DNA from: Clostridiales bacterium
GTDB taxonomy: Bacteria > Bacillota > Clostridia > Christensenellales > CAG-138
Direction of reading: 5' to 3'
Assembly: GCA_015056105.1 (NCBI GenBank)
Contig: SVGX01000011.1
Coordinates: 1 to 38,435, forward strand
Length of the DNA: 38,435 nucleotides
Below the pieces are notes generated by a model, which saw nothing but the letters and a program-made list of their open reading frames with translations, was not told where the DNA came from and made no database searches. Positions 18,684 through 26,120 of this stretch are shown in pieces. The translations under genes were made by a program, and so were the position numbers. Numbering within the stretch: position 1 is the first letter of the stretch; every line of letters begins with the position of its first letter.

Positions 18684-20078
18684 ATGCTTTTTTCAAGCGT
18701 AACCTTCCTTTATTTTTTCCTTACGGCGGTGCTGCTCCTTTATTTCCTCACGCCGCGCAAATTCAAAAACGCGGTGCTGCTGTTCTTTTCGCTCATTTTT
18801 TATGCCTATGGCGAACCGCGCCTTGTGGTGCTGATGCTTTTAAGCGTGCTTTCGGGCTATGTGCACGGGCTTTTGATGGGAAAATTCAAGGATAGCCCCC
18901 GGGCGAAAAAAGCATGCCTTGTCTCCTCCGTATGCTTTTCCCTTGCGCCGCTCCTCATCTATAAATACACGGATTTCTTCATCGGCAACCTGAACGCCCT
19001 CGGGGCTTCGCTGCCGCTTCTCGGGCTGACGCTGCCCATCGGCATTTCCTTCTACACCTTCCAGATCATCAGCTATACGGCGGATGTTTACCGGGGCGAT
19101 GCTGCGCCCCAGAAAAACCCCATCGACCTTGCGGCCTATATCGCCCTGTTTCCGCAGCTCATCGCCGGGCCCATCGTCCGGTATACGGATGTGGAGCGGG
19201 ATCTTTCCGCCCGCACCCATTCCGTGGAAAAGATCGGCGAAGGCGCCCTCCGTTTCAGCATCGGCCTTGGAAAAAAGGTGCTCATCGCCAACGTGCTCGG
19301 CGAGCTGAGCGCCGCCCTTCTCACGGCAGAGGGGAGCATCCTCGGCGCATGGGTGCGCGCCGCCGCGCTGATGCTGCAGATCTATTTCGATTTTTCCGGC
19401 TATTCTGATATGGCCATCGGCCTTGGCACCATGCTGGGGTTCCGTTTCCCGGAAAACTTCAACTATCCCTTCATCTCGCAAAGCGCCACGGAATTCTGGC
19501 GCCGCTGGCACATGACCCTCGGCTCCTGGTTCCGGGATTATGTCTACATCCCCCTCGGCGGCAGCCGTGTCAGCGCGGGAAAGCATATCCGCAACATTTT
19601 CATCGTCTGGTTCCTGACGGGTTTCTGGCACGGCGCAAGCTGGAACTTCATCCTCTGGGGCCTCTTTTTCGGCCTGCTGCTGCTGGCGGAAAAGTTCCTT
19701 TTGAAGGGTTTCTTTGAAAAGCTGCCCCGGATTCTGCGGCATGTGTATCTGCTGCTGGCGGCAGCGGTGAGTTTCCTTCTTTTCGATGCGCCGGATCTTG
19801 CCGCCGCTGCGGAACGGATCCTATCCCTTTTTGGCGGCGCGCCCCTTGTGAGCGGAGAGGGGCTTTATCAGCTCCGAAGCTACCTTGCGGTGCTGCTCAT
19901 TGCGGCGGTGGGCGCAACGCCCCTGCCGAAGCGGCTTGCGGAAAAGCTTGCCGCTACGCCGGCGGGCGAAAAGGCGATGCCCATCCTCGCGCCCCTCTTT
20001 ATGGCAGCGCTTATCATCGTCTCCACCGCCTACCTTGTGGATGGGTCCTTCAACCCCTTCCTGTATTTCCGTTTTTAA
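18684..20078 (+). CDS. MBOAT family O-acyltransferase (AlgI-like), module 1
   Basis: Polytopic membrane O-acyltransferase, 464 aa, that moves acyl groups (usually acetyl) across the membrane for modification of an extracytoplasmic polymer. The invariant MBOAT histidine is H316 in FWHGASWNF, and the upstream conserved block EFWRRWHMTLGSWFRDYVYIPLGG is intact, as is QIYFDFSGYSDMAIGLG. Roughly ten or more hydrophobic segments are visible, and the C-terminus has the family ending DGSFNPFLYFRF. It is followed after 12 nt by its DHHW partner. It is paralogous to the protein at 27806. The polymer modified (peptidoglycan, teichoic acid or exopolysaccharide) is not determined by the sequence. Confidence 0.92.
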   Translation: MLFSSVTFLYFFLTAVLLLYFLTPRKFKNAVLLFFSLIFYAYGEPRLVVLMLLSVLSGYVHGLLMGKFKDSPRAKKACLVSSVCFSLAPLLIYKYTDFFIGNLNALGASLPLLGLTLPIGISFYTFQIISYTADVYRGDAAPQKNPIDLAAYIALFPQLIAGPIVRYTDVERDLSARTHSVEKIGEGALRFSIGLGKKVLIANVLGELSAALLTAEGSILGAWVRAAALMLQIYFDFSGYSDMAIGLGTMLGFRFPENFNYPFISQSATEFWRRWHMTLGSWFRDYVYIPLGGSRVSAGKHIRNIFIVWFLTGFWHGASWNFILWGLFFGLLLLAEKFLLKGFFEKLPRILRHVYLLLAAAVSFLLFDAPDLAAAAERILSLFGGAPLVSGEGLYQLRSYLAVLLIAAVGATPLPKRLAEKLAATPAGEKAMPILAPLFMAALIIVSTAYLVDGSFNPFLYFRF

Positions 20079-20090
20079 GGAGGATGCGCC

Positions 20091-21209
20091 ATGCATGACA
20101 AACTGAAAAACCGCATCCTTGCGGCGCTGTTCGTTCTCATCGTAACAGGCGGCTTCCTGCTGCATGTGCTCCTGCCCGACAAAACCCTTTCCACTGCAGA
20201 GCGCCGCAGCCTTGCAAAACTGCCGCAAGTTTCCCTTTCCTCCCTTCTCGGCGGGAATTTCTCGCAGAATTTCGACACCTATGCCCTTGATCAGTTCCCC
20301 TTCCGGGACGCTTTTCGCTCCGTGAAAGCCTTTGTGCAGTATAAGCTCCTCGGCAGAAAGGACAACAACGGCATCTTCCTGACCGAAGGCCACATCGGCA
20401 AACTGGAGTATCCCCTTTCGAAATCCTCCGCACGCAGGGCAGCGGAAAAGTTCGTGCAGCTTCGGGATACCTATTTCCCCGAATCGCAGGTCTTCCTTTC
20501 CCTCGTGCCGGACAAAAGCTATTTCCTTGCGGAAAAGAACGGCTACCCTTCCCTTGATTATGAGCGGATGTTCGCCATCATGCAGGAGAACACGCCGGGC
20601 TTTACCTACATCGATGTGACAGACACCCTCAGCGCGTCGGATTATTACACCACCGATGCCCACTGGCGGCAGGAATGCCTTGCGGACACCGTGGCGCGCC
20701 TTGCGGAGGCACTCGGCATCGAAGAAAGCCTGAATGGCGGCTACAAAGCCGTTTCCATCGAGGATTTCTACGGCGTATACCACGGGCAGGCAGCGCTTTC
20801 CTTCAAGCCGGATACCCTAACCTACCTCACGAGCCCCACCACGGAGGATGCCCTTGTTTACAACATCGAAACAGGCAAAACGGAAACGGGCGTTTACGAC
20901 CTTTCAAAGCTCACCGATGGCAAGAGCATGGATATGTATGATATCTTCCTTTCCGGTGCGGCAGCAGTGCTCAAAATCACCAACACCCATGCGGAGGGGG
21001 ATGCAAAGGGGCGGGAGCTGATCCTCTTCCGGGATTCCTTCGGCTCGAGCATCGCGCCGCTGCTTCTTGACTGCTACGAAACGGTGACCCTTGTGGATAT
21101 CCGCTACATCGCAAGCGAATTCCTTTCGCAGTATGTGGATTTCCACGGGCAGGATGTACTGTTCCTTTACAGCACATCCGTCATCAACAGCAGCGCCATG
21201 CTGAAATAA
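20091..21209 (+). CDS. DHHW family protein (AlgJ/AlgX-like acyltransferase partner), module 1
   Basis: Extracytoplasmic SGNH-like partner of the MBOAT protein, 372 aa, anchored by one N-terminal hydrophobic segment (residues ~9-29). The candidate catalytic residues are D189 and H191 in TTDAHW and S316 in LFRDSFGSS. These correspond to the Asp-His-Ser set of AlgJ/AlgX/PatB. The N-terminal NFSQNFDTYALDQFPFRD motif is typical of the family. It would take the acyl group delivered by the MBOAT channel and transfer it to the polymer. The ATG follows AAGGAGG. A terminator closes the unit. It lacks the C-terminal ~100-residue beta-rich extension of its paralogue at 29222. Confidence 0.88.
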   Translation: MHDKLKNRILAALFVLIVTGGFLLHVLLPDKTLSTAERRSLAKLPQVSLSSLLGGNFSQNFDTYALDQFPFRDAFRSVKAFVQYKLLGRKDNNGIFLTEGHIGKLEYPLSKSSARRAAEKFVQLRDTYFPESQVFLSLVPDKSYFLAEKNGYPSLDYERMFAIMQENTPGFTYIDVTDTLSASDYYTTDAHWRQECLADTVARLAEALGIEESLNGGYKAVSIEDFYGVYHGQAALSFKPDTLTYLTSPTTEDALVYNIETGKTETGVYDLSKLTDGKSMDMYDIFLSGAAAVLKITNTHAEGDAKGRELILFRDSFGSSIAPLLLDCYETVTLVDIRYIASEFLSQYVDFHGQDVLFLYSTSVINSSAMLK

Positions 21210-21217
21210 AATACTTT

Positions 21218-21254
21218 GGAACGGGATATTCAAAAATGTTACCGTTCCTTTTTT
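21218..21254 (+). terminator. Terminator after the module 1 DHHW gene
   Basis: GGAACGG (21218-21224) pairs with CCGTTCC (21242-21248) across a 17-nt loop and is followed by TTTTTT. It lies 9 nt past the stop codon and just upstream of the hydrolase promoter. Confidence 0.75.
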
Positions 21255-21263
21255 GTAATCTTT

Positions 21264-21292
21264 TTGACAATATCCGCGTTCCGTTTTACAAT
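21264..21292 (+). promoter_or_regulatory. Sigma-A promoter of the serine hydrolase gene
   Basis: TTGACA (21264-21269), a 17-nt spacer and TACAAT (21287-21292) give a start near 21299 and a ~48-nt leader to the ATG at 21347. This is one of the clearest promoters in the window. Confidence 0.82.
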
Positions 21293-21346
21293 AGGGGTAT
21301 CACTTCGCGGCAACTGCACAAAGCCGCATTTCTTAGGAGGAATACA

Positions 21347-22756
21347 ATGGCATACGATCTTCAGAAGCTTGACGCGATGATGCAGGCCTTCATTGCGGAA
21401 AAGAAGCTGCCCGGCGTTTCCGTTGCCGTCCGCGGCCCGGAAGGCGTCATCTTTGAAAAGGGTTACGGCGTCGCCAATCTCGAAGGCCGCAAAGTGGATG
21501 AGCACACTATGTACGGCATCGCTTCCATGAGCAAATCCATGACCACCCTTGCCTGCTGCATCCTTGCAGCGGAAGGCAAGCTTTCCTTTGATGATCCTGT
21601 CTGCAAATATTTCCCCAACTTCCGCGTGCCCGGCAACCCCCAGCAGGATGTAACGCTGCGCCACCTTGCCATGCACACCGCCGGCATCCCGCCCATGGAG
21701 CCCCTTGAGTGGTCCATCGCCCTCAATACCCCCGGCCGCGACAGCGACTGGGTACGTGAAATGAAGAACACCGCCCCCAACAAGATGGAGACCATTGATC
21801 AGATCATCGATTACATCGCCACCAACCCCTATAAGACCCTCGGTCAGGCAGGCGAGATCATGAGCTACAGCAACGAAGGCTACGCCATCCTTTCCTACGT
21901 GGTGGATATCGCCTCCGGCACCACCCTGGAAGAATTCCTCATGGAGCGCGTCTTCAAGCCTATTGGCATGACCCGTTCCATTCTTGACCTTGATGCCAGC
22001 GAAGCCACCGCCATGGCCGGCGGCAACATCACGAGCCTCTTTGAACTCGGCGATGACGGCGAACTTGTCTGCGACGACCAGTGGTCCATCCTGCCGCCCT
22101 TCCGCGGCTGTGCCTGCGTGAAGTCCACCGCCCACGATATGGCCCGCTACTATCAGTGCATCGCCAACCGCGGCGTGATCGACGGCGTGCAGGCCATCCC
22201 CGCCGAAGCCATCGAGATCTTTGTCGGCGCCGGCTTCCCCCTGCAGGAGAAGGCCTTCTACTGCTACGGCCTCAACAAGCGCGTAAAGGCCGGCCACGTC
22301 ATCTGCGAGCACAGCGGCGGCCTCCACGGCGTTTCTTCCCACGGCGGTCTGCTTCTTGATGAAAACTACGGTTTCGCCGCCCTCTGCAACCAGGGCAGCA
22401 CCGATCCCGAGCCCCTCGTATGGATGATGTACAACATGATCATGGGTCTGCCCCTTGAGGAAAGCCACCGCTGGCTCTTCCCCACCGGCGAAGACTTTGC
22501 GGAGCCCGAGATGCTCGTGGGCAAGTACATCTGCTACGAAGGCATCCCGGTAACGGTGGATGTGTTCGTGAAGGACGGCAAGGCATGGGCCCGCAACGAT
22601 GAGACCGAGATCGAACTTCTCTGGTCCGGCGGCACCTGGTTCATGACGCGCCGCCTCGACAACGGCGCCCTCGGCAGGATGCACTTCTTCATCCGCGACG
22701 GCAAGGCATGGGCCGTGCAGGTCTATTCCCGCGTTTACCAGAAGCTCGAAGACTGA
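21347..22756 (+). CDS. Beta-lactamase-fold serine hydrolase
   Basis: Penicillin-binding-protein-like serine hydrolase (class C beta-lactamase/esterase superfamily), 469 aa. The ATG at 21347 is 6 nt behind AGGAGG; the track's extra 37 residues cross the promoter. The catalytic motifs are SxxK at S60-M-S-K63, YxN at Y174-S-N176, and HSGG (third motif) near residue 325. A C-terminal ~90-residue beta-rich domain (VGKYICYEGIPVTVDVFVKDG) resembles the lipocalin-like accessory domain of this group. No signal peptide or lipobox is visible, so it is predicted cytosolic, which argues against a beta-lactam-resistance role. Possible substrates are D-amino-acid peptides or esters. It is monocistronic, bounded by its promoter and a terminator. 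Confidence 0.85.
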   Translation: MAYDLQKLDAMMQAFIAEKKLPGVSVAVRGPEGVIFEKGYGVANLEGRKVDEHTMYGIASMSKSMTTLACCILAAEGKLSFDDPVCKYFPNFRVPGNPQQDVTLRHLAMHTAGIPPMEPLEWSIALNTPGRDSDWVREMKNTAPNKMETIDQIIDYIATNPYKTLGQAGEIMSYSNEGYAILSYVVDIASGTTLEEFLMERVFKPIGMTRSILDLDASEATAMAGGNITSLFELGDDGELVCDDQWSILPPFRGCACVKSTAHDMARYYQCIANRGVIDGVQAIPAEAIEIFVGAGFPLQEKAFYCYGLNKRVKAGHVICEHSGGLHGVSSHGGLLLDENYGFAALCNQGSTDPEPLVWMMYNMIMGLPLEESHRWLFPTGEDFAEPEMLVGKYICYEGIPVTVDVFVKDGKAWARNDETEIELLWSGGTWFMTRRLDNGALGRMHFFIRDGKAWAVQVYSRVYQKLED

Positions 22757-22790
22757 TCCGTTTCCTCTTTTTTAAAAAATCATCACCCAC

Positions 22791-22825
22791 AAGCGATGCG
22801 CTTTCCGGCGCATCGCTTGTTTTTT
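22791..22825 (+). terminator. Terminator after the serine hydrolase gene
   Basis: AAGCGATGCG (22791-22800) and CGCATCGCTT (22809-22818) form a perfect 10-bp stem with an 8-nt loop, followed by GTTTTTT. Its 3' edge overlaps the -35 of the next promoter. Confidence 0.88.
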
Positions 22826-22864
22826 CCTGTGTTTGGGGCTATAATTTAAGGTTAGAAATACCTT
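22817..22864 (+). promoter_or_regulatory. cobW-like gene promoter with palindromic operator candidate
   Basis: TTGTTT (22817-22822), a 17-nt spacer and a perfect TATAAT (22840-22845) form the promoter. Two bases after the -10, AAGGT-TAGAAAT-ACCTT (22848-22864) is a perfect 5-bp inverted repeat with a 7-nt spacer, positioned over the start site where a repressor would act. Given the metal-binding products, a metal-responsive repressor is plausible. The sequence is not a standard Zur or Fur box. Confidence 0.55.
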
Positions 22865-22896
22865 GCAGCGCGGCTGCGGAAAGAAGATGTTTTTTC

Positions 22897-24165
22897 ATGA
22901 CAAAAATCGATATTTTCTCCGGCTTTCTCGGTGCGGGCAAAACCACCCTCATCAAAAAGCTGATCAAAGAAGCCTATGCGGGCGAAAAGCTGGTTTTGAT
23001 CGAAAACGAATTCGGCGAGATCGCCGTGGATGGCGGTTTCCTGCAGGATGCGGGCGTGGATATCACGGAAATGAACTCCGGCTGCATCTGCTGCAGCCTT
23101 GTGGGCGACTTTGCGGAAGCCCTGAAAAAAGTGATCGCGGATTTTGCACCCGACCGCATCCTCATCGAACCCTCCGGCGTGGGCAAGCTGAGCGACGTGA
23201 TCCGTGCCGTCAACGGCATCGGCGAAGCTGCCCTTTCCCTCAACAGCGCCACCGCCGTGGTGGATGCGAATAAGTGCAAAATGTACATGAAAAACTTCGG
23301 CGAGTTCTTCAACGATCAGGTGGAACACGCCGGCGCCCTCATCCTTTCCCGCACGGACAGCATCGGTGCGGATAAACTGGCGGCGGCGGTGGCTCTGCTC
23401 CGGGAACACAACCCGGAGGCCGTGATCGTCACTACCCCCTGGAACGAGCTTTCCGGCGCACAGATCCTTGCCGCCATGGAACAAAAGGATACCCTCAGCG
23501 CCGCCATGGAAGCGCTGCAGCAGGAAAAGCACCACCATCATCACCATGATGACGAATGCTGCTGCGGCCATGATCACCATGAACACCATCACCACGATGA
23601 GGAATGCTGCTGCGGCCATGATCACCATGAACACCATCACCACGATGAGGAATGCTGCTGCGGCCACGATCACCATGAACACCATCACCACGATGACGAA
23701 TGCTGCTGCGGCCACGATCACCATGAGCATCATCACCATGATGACGAATGCTGCTGCGGCCACGATCACCATGAACACCATCACCATGATGGCGAATGCT
23801 GCTGCGGCCACGATCACCATGAGCATCATCACCACGATGGCGAATGCTGCTGCGGCCACGATCACGAACACGGCCACCACCATGCGGACGAAGTGTTCAT
23901 GAGCTGGGGCATTGAGACCACCCATAAGTTTGACCCTGCCGCCCTTGAAGAATCCCTCAACGCCCTTGCGGATGAAGAGCGCTTCGGCGCCGTGCTGCGT
24001 GCAAAGGGCATCGTGCAGGGCGAGAACGGAAACTGGCTGCACTTTGACCTTGTGCCCGGCGAGGTATCCCTCCGCGAAGGCAGCGCCGCCATCACCGGCA
24101 GGCTCTGCGTCATCGGCGCGAAACTGAACGAAACCGCCCTCAAGGCGCTGTTCCCCGCCAAATAA
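22897..24165 (+). CDS. G3E/CobW-family GTPase with His/Cys-rich tandem repeats
   Basis: Metal-chaperone-type GTPase of the COG0523/CobW group, 422 aa from the ATG at 22897; the track's longer N-terminus crosses the promoter. Walker A is GFLGAGKTT (residues 9-17). The metal-coupling CxCC motif is C63-I-C65-C66 in SGCICCSL. EPSG is at 91-94. The G4 motif is SRTD instead of NKxD. Between the GTPase domain and the C-terminal CobW_C domain sits an ~120-residue tract made of seven 16-residue units of the type HHHHDEECCCGHDHHE, contributing 21 cysteines and about 50 histidines. Such tracts bind Zn, Ni or Co. The CobW_C domain ends at SAAITGRLCVIGAKLNET. The next gene follows after 10 nt and is a second CobW-like protein. 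Confidence 0.93.
   Translation: MTKIDIFSGFLGAGKTTLIKKLIKEAYAGEKLVLIENEFGEIAVDGGFLQDAGVDITEMNSGCICCSLVGDFAEALKKVIADFAPDRILIEPSGVGKLSDVIRAVNGIGEAALSLNSATAVVDANKCKMYMKNFGEFFNDQVEHAGALILSRTDSIGADKLAAAVALLREHNPEAVIVTTPWNELSGAQILAAMEQKDTLSAAMEALQQEKHHHHHHDDECCCGHDHHEHHHHDEECCCGHDHHEHHHHDEECCCGHDHHEHHHHDDECCCGHDHHEHHHHDDECCCGHDHHEHHHHDGECCCGHDHHEHHHHDGECCCGHDHEHGHHHADEVFMSWGIETTHKFDPAALEESLNALADEERFGAVLRAKGIVQGENGNWLHFDLVPGEVSLREGSAAITGRLCVIGAKLNETALKALFPAK
23548..23883 (+). repeat. Seven 48-bp tandem repeats encoding His/Cys units
   Basis: Seven consecutive in-frame 48-nt units start at 23548, 23596, 23644, 23692, 23740, 23788 and 23836. Each reads roughly GAYGRNGAATGCTGCTGCGG followed by a CAY-rich half. 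Units differ mainly at synonymous CAC/CAT positions and at the third codon group (GAC/GAG/GGC, giving DDE, DEE or DGE). The last unit diverges in its 3' half. The near identity suggests expansion by slippage or unequal recombination. Confidence 0.95.
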
Positions 24166-24175
24166 AGGAGACAAA

Positions 24176-25120
24176 ATGAAAGAGATCCCCGTATATCTGT
24201 TTACCGGCTTCCTTGAGGCAGGCAAGACCCGCTTCATTCAGGAAACGCTGGAGGATAAGCGCTTCAACGCCGGCGAAAGGACGCTGCTCCTTCTCTGCGA
24301 GGAGGGCGAGGAGGAATATGCCCCCGATACCTTTGCCGCCAGCGAAGTGTATATTGAAACCGTTGAAAACGAAAGCGATCTCAACGCAAAAGCGCTGGCG
24401 GCCATGCTCAAAAAATACAAGGCCACCCGTGTGATCGTGGAATATAACGGCATGTGGCAGCTTGATTCCCTTTACGGAAACATGCCCGAGGGCTGGAGCA
24501 TCTACCAGGAATTCCTGTTTGCGGATGCCCGCACCTTCCTCAATTACAACCAGAACATGCGCTCCCTTGTGGTGGATAAGCTCAAAAGCTGCGAGCTCGT
24601 GGTGTTCAACCGCACGGAAGAAACCACGGATAAGCTCATGTTCCACAAGATCGTCAGGGCTACCTCCCGCCGCACGAACATCGCCTTCGAATATGAAGAC
24701 GGCCGCGTGGAGTATGACGAGATCGAAGACCCCCTGCCCTATGATCTTGAAGCCCCCATCGTGGAGATCGCCGACAGGGATTATGCCATCTTTTACCGTG
24801 ACATTGCGGAAGACCCGGAAAAATATGAGGGCAAAACGCTGCGCTACAAGGGTATCGTTGCCAACGCAAAGGGCCTTGGCAAAGAGATCTTCATCATTGG
24901 CCGCCATGTGATGACCTGCTGCAAGGATGATATTCAATACAGCGCCCTTGTGTGCAATTACAAAGAAGCATCCACCCTCAAAAAGCGGGATTGGGTCATG
25001 CTTACCGCCACAGTGAAGCTTGAATACCATAAGGCCTACGGCATGAAGGGCCCTGTTTTGACCGCCATCAGCGTGGAGAGCGCCGAAAAGCCGGAAGAAG
25101 AGCTTGCTACCTTCTTCTAA
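24176..25120 (+). CDS. CobW-like GTPase fused to a YcgQ/DUF1980-like domain
   Basis: Two-domain protein, 314 aa. Residues ~1-190 follow the CobW pattern: VYLFTGFLEAGKTRF gives a P-loop (11-19), VIVEYNGMWQL occupies the switch/Walker B region, and VVFNRTEET replaces NKxD. The CxCC metal motif is absent (LLLLCEEGEEEYAP is at that position). Residues ~205-314 (YEGKTLRYKGIVANAKGLG, then GRHVMTCCKDDIQY and KKRDWVMLTATVK) resemble the OB-like C-terminal domain of YcgQ (DUF1980/TIGR03943), including the MTCC pair. In other Bacillota YcgQ and its permease partner YcgR are linked to zinc-regulated CobW genes. A metal-trafficking role with the upstream GTPase is inferred. The ATG follows AAAGGAG. Confidence 0.75.
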   Translation: MKEIPVYLFTGFLEAGKTRFIQETLEDKRFNAGERTLLLLCEEGEEEYAPDTFAASEVYIETVENESDLNAKALAAMLKKYKATRVIVEYNGMWQLDSLYGNMPEGWSIYQEFLFADARTFLNYNQNMRSLVVDKLKSCELVVFNRTEETTDKLMFHKIVRATSRRTNIAFEYEDGRVEYDEIEDPLPYDLEAPIVEIADRDYAIFYRDIAEDPEKYEGKTLRYKGIVANAKGLGKEIFIIGRHVMTCCKDDIQYSALVCNYKEASTLKKRDWVMLTATVKLEYHKAYGMKGPVLTAISVESAEKPEEELATFF

Positions 25121-25175
25121 GCCCCTTCCGATTGTAAACTTTCTTTGCAAAATGCGTCCCTTTCCCCATCTTTTG

Positions 25176-25205
25176 ATGACAGGGCGCGCCCGGTGCATGT
25201 ATACT
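25176..25205 (+). promoter_or_regulatory. Probable promoter of the cell-wall operon
   Basis: ATGACA (25176-25181), an 18-nt spacer containing the palindrome GGGCGCGCCC, and TATACT (25200-25205) lie ~36 nt before the ATG at 25241. It would drive the seven closely spaced genes up to 31655. No terminator is visible between the upstream GTPase and this promoter. Confidence 0.6.
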
Positions 25206-25240
25206 GATAACGTATCCTATTTGCTGTTTTCAGGAGGTTT

Positions 25241-26092
25241 ATGACCTTGAGACACCTTCGTTTTCTTGCCCTTCTGCTTGCGGGGCTGCTGCTCCTGCCC
25301 CTTGCGGCCTGTGCAAAACCCGTTACCGAAGCAGGCAGCAGCGTGATCGATATCCCCGTTGAGACCCCCGCCCCCACCGAAGCGCCTGCCGTTCAGGGCA
25401 GCGTACCCACGGCACCCATCCCGGAGGAAACGCCCGCACCGGCCCTGTCTGCCGCACCGGAGACGACCGCCGCGCCCATTCCGGCGCCTGCGACCCCCGC
25501 ACCGGCAGAAACGCCCAGGCCCACCGAAGCGCCCGCTGCAACGGAGGCTCCCGCTGTGACCCCTGCGCCGGAAGCGGAAAACAATGCTCCCGTTCCTTCC
25601 GGCGACCTTCCCTATTACCTGTATGTGGAAAAGGGCTCCTTCACGCTGACCATCTATGAGCGCGCATCTGACGGCACCTATTCCAAGGTATACAAAACCT
25701 ACCGCATCGCTCACGGCGGCAACAAAACTCCCGCGGGTTCCTTCACCCTTGGCGGTGACAGGGAACGCTGGCATGAATTCCCCGATGGCGGTTTCGTGCA
25801 GTTCGCTACCCGTTACCATAAGCGGCTCTACATCCACTCCCCCCTTTACGGCGAGGAGAACAACGGCTACATGTGGCCCAAATATTATGACGGCGAACTG
25901 GGCATCGGCAAGGAATCCACCGGCGGATGTCTGCGCATGGTCACGGAAGCCGCCCGTTTCATCTATGAAAACTGCCCGGAAGGCACGGTGATGGAGATCG
26001 TAAACGGCGCCCCCAAGGGCACCACCAGCGATGAAGTCCCGAGCCGCAACGGCGAACGCTACGACCCGACGGATGTGGAGGCCAAACGCTGA
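25241..26092 (+). CDS. L,D-transpeptidase lipoprotein (YkuD family)
   Basis: Cell-wall cross-linking or lipoprotein-anchoring enzyme, 283 aa, exported with a lipobox (LPLAAC, Cys about residue 25). A ~75-residue Pro/Ala/Thr/Glu-rich linker follows. The YkuD catalytic domain spans about residues 122-262: YLYVEKGSFTLTIYER opens it, RLYIHSPLYGEEN contributes the histidine, and the nucleophile is C230 in STGGCLRM. The usual motif is SHGC; here Gly replaces His next to the Gly-Cys. AGGAGG is only 3 nt from the ATG but 9 nt from an in-frame TTG at 25247, so translation may start two codons later. It is the first gene of the operon. Confidence 0.88.
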   Translation: MTLRHLRFLALLLAGLLLLPLAACAKPVTEAGSSVIDIPVETPAPTEAPAVQGSVPTAPIPEETPAPALSAAPETTAAPIPAPATPAPAETPRPTEAPAATEAPAVTPAPEAENNAPVPSGDLPYYLYVEKGSFTLTIYERASDGTYSKVYKTYRIAHGGNKTPAGSFTLGGDRERWHEFPDGGFVQFATRYHKRLYIHSPLYGEENNGYMWPKYYDGELGIGKESTGGCLRMVTEAARFIYENCPEGTVMEIVNGAPKGTTSDEVPSRNGERYDPTDVEAKR

Positions 26093-26120
26093 CCCTTCGC
26101 TTCCGCCGAAAGGAGGCCCT

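Noticed and set aside
21239-22684. 481-aa minus-strand ORF opposite the serine hydrolase
   Set aside because: Antisense shadow; SxxK and YxN motifs and the promoter support the plus strand.
21347-22756. Beta-lactamase resistance gene
   Set aside because: No signal peptide and an accessory C-terminal domain point to a cytosolic serine hydrolase or esterase, not a secreted beta-lactamase.
23548-23883. 48-bp repeats considered as a CRISPR array or minisatellite
   Set aside because: Units are contiguous without spacers and keep the reading frame of the GTPase, so they are coding tandem repeats.
22852-24237. 461-aa minus-strand ORF with VMVFMVIVAAAAF repeats
   Set aside because: Reverse reading of the His/Cys repeat tract; the hydrophobic repeats are an artefact.
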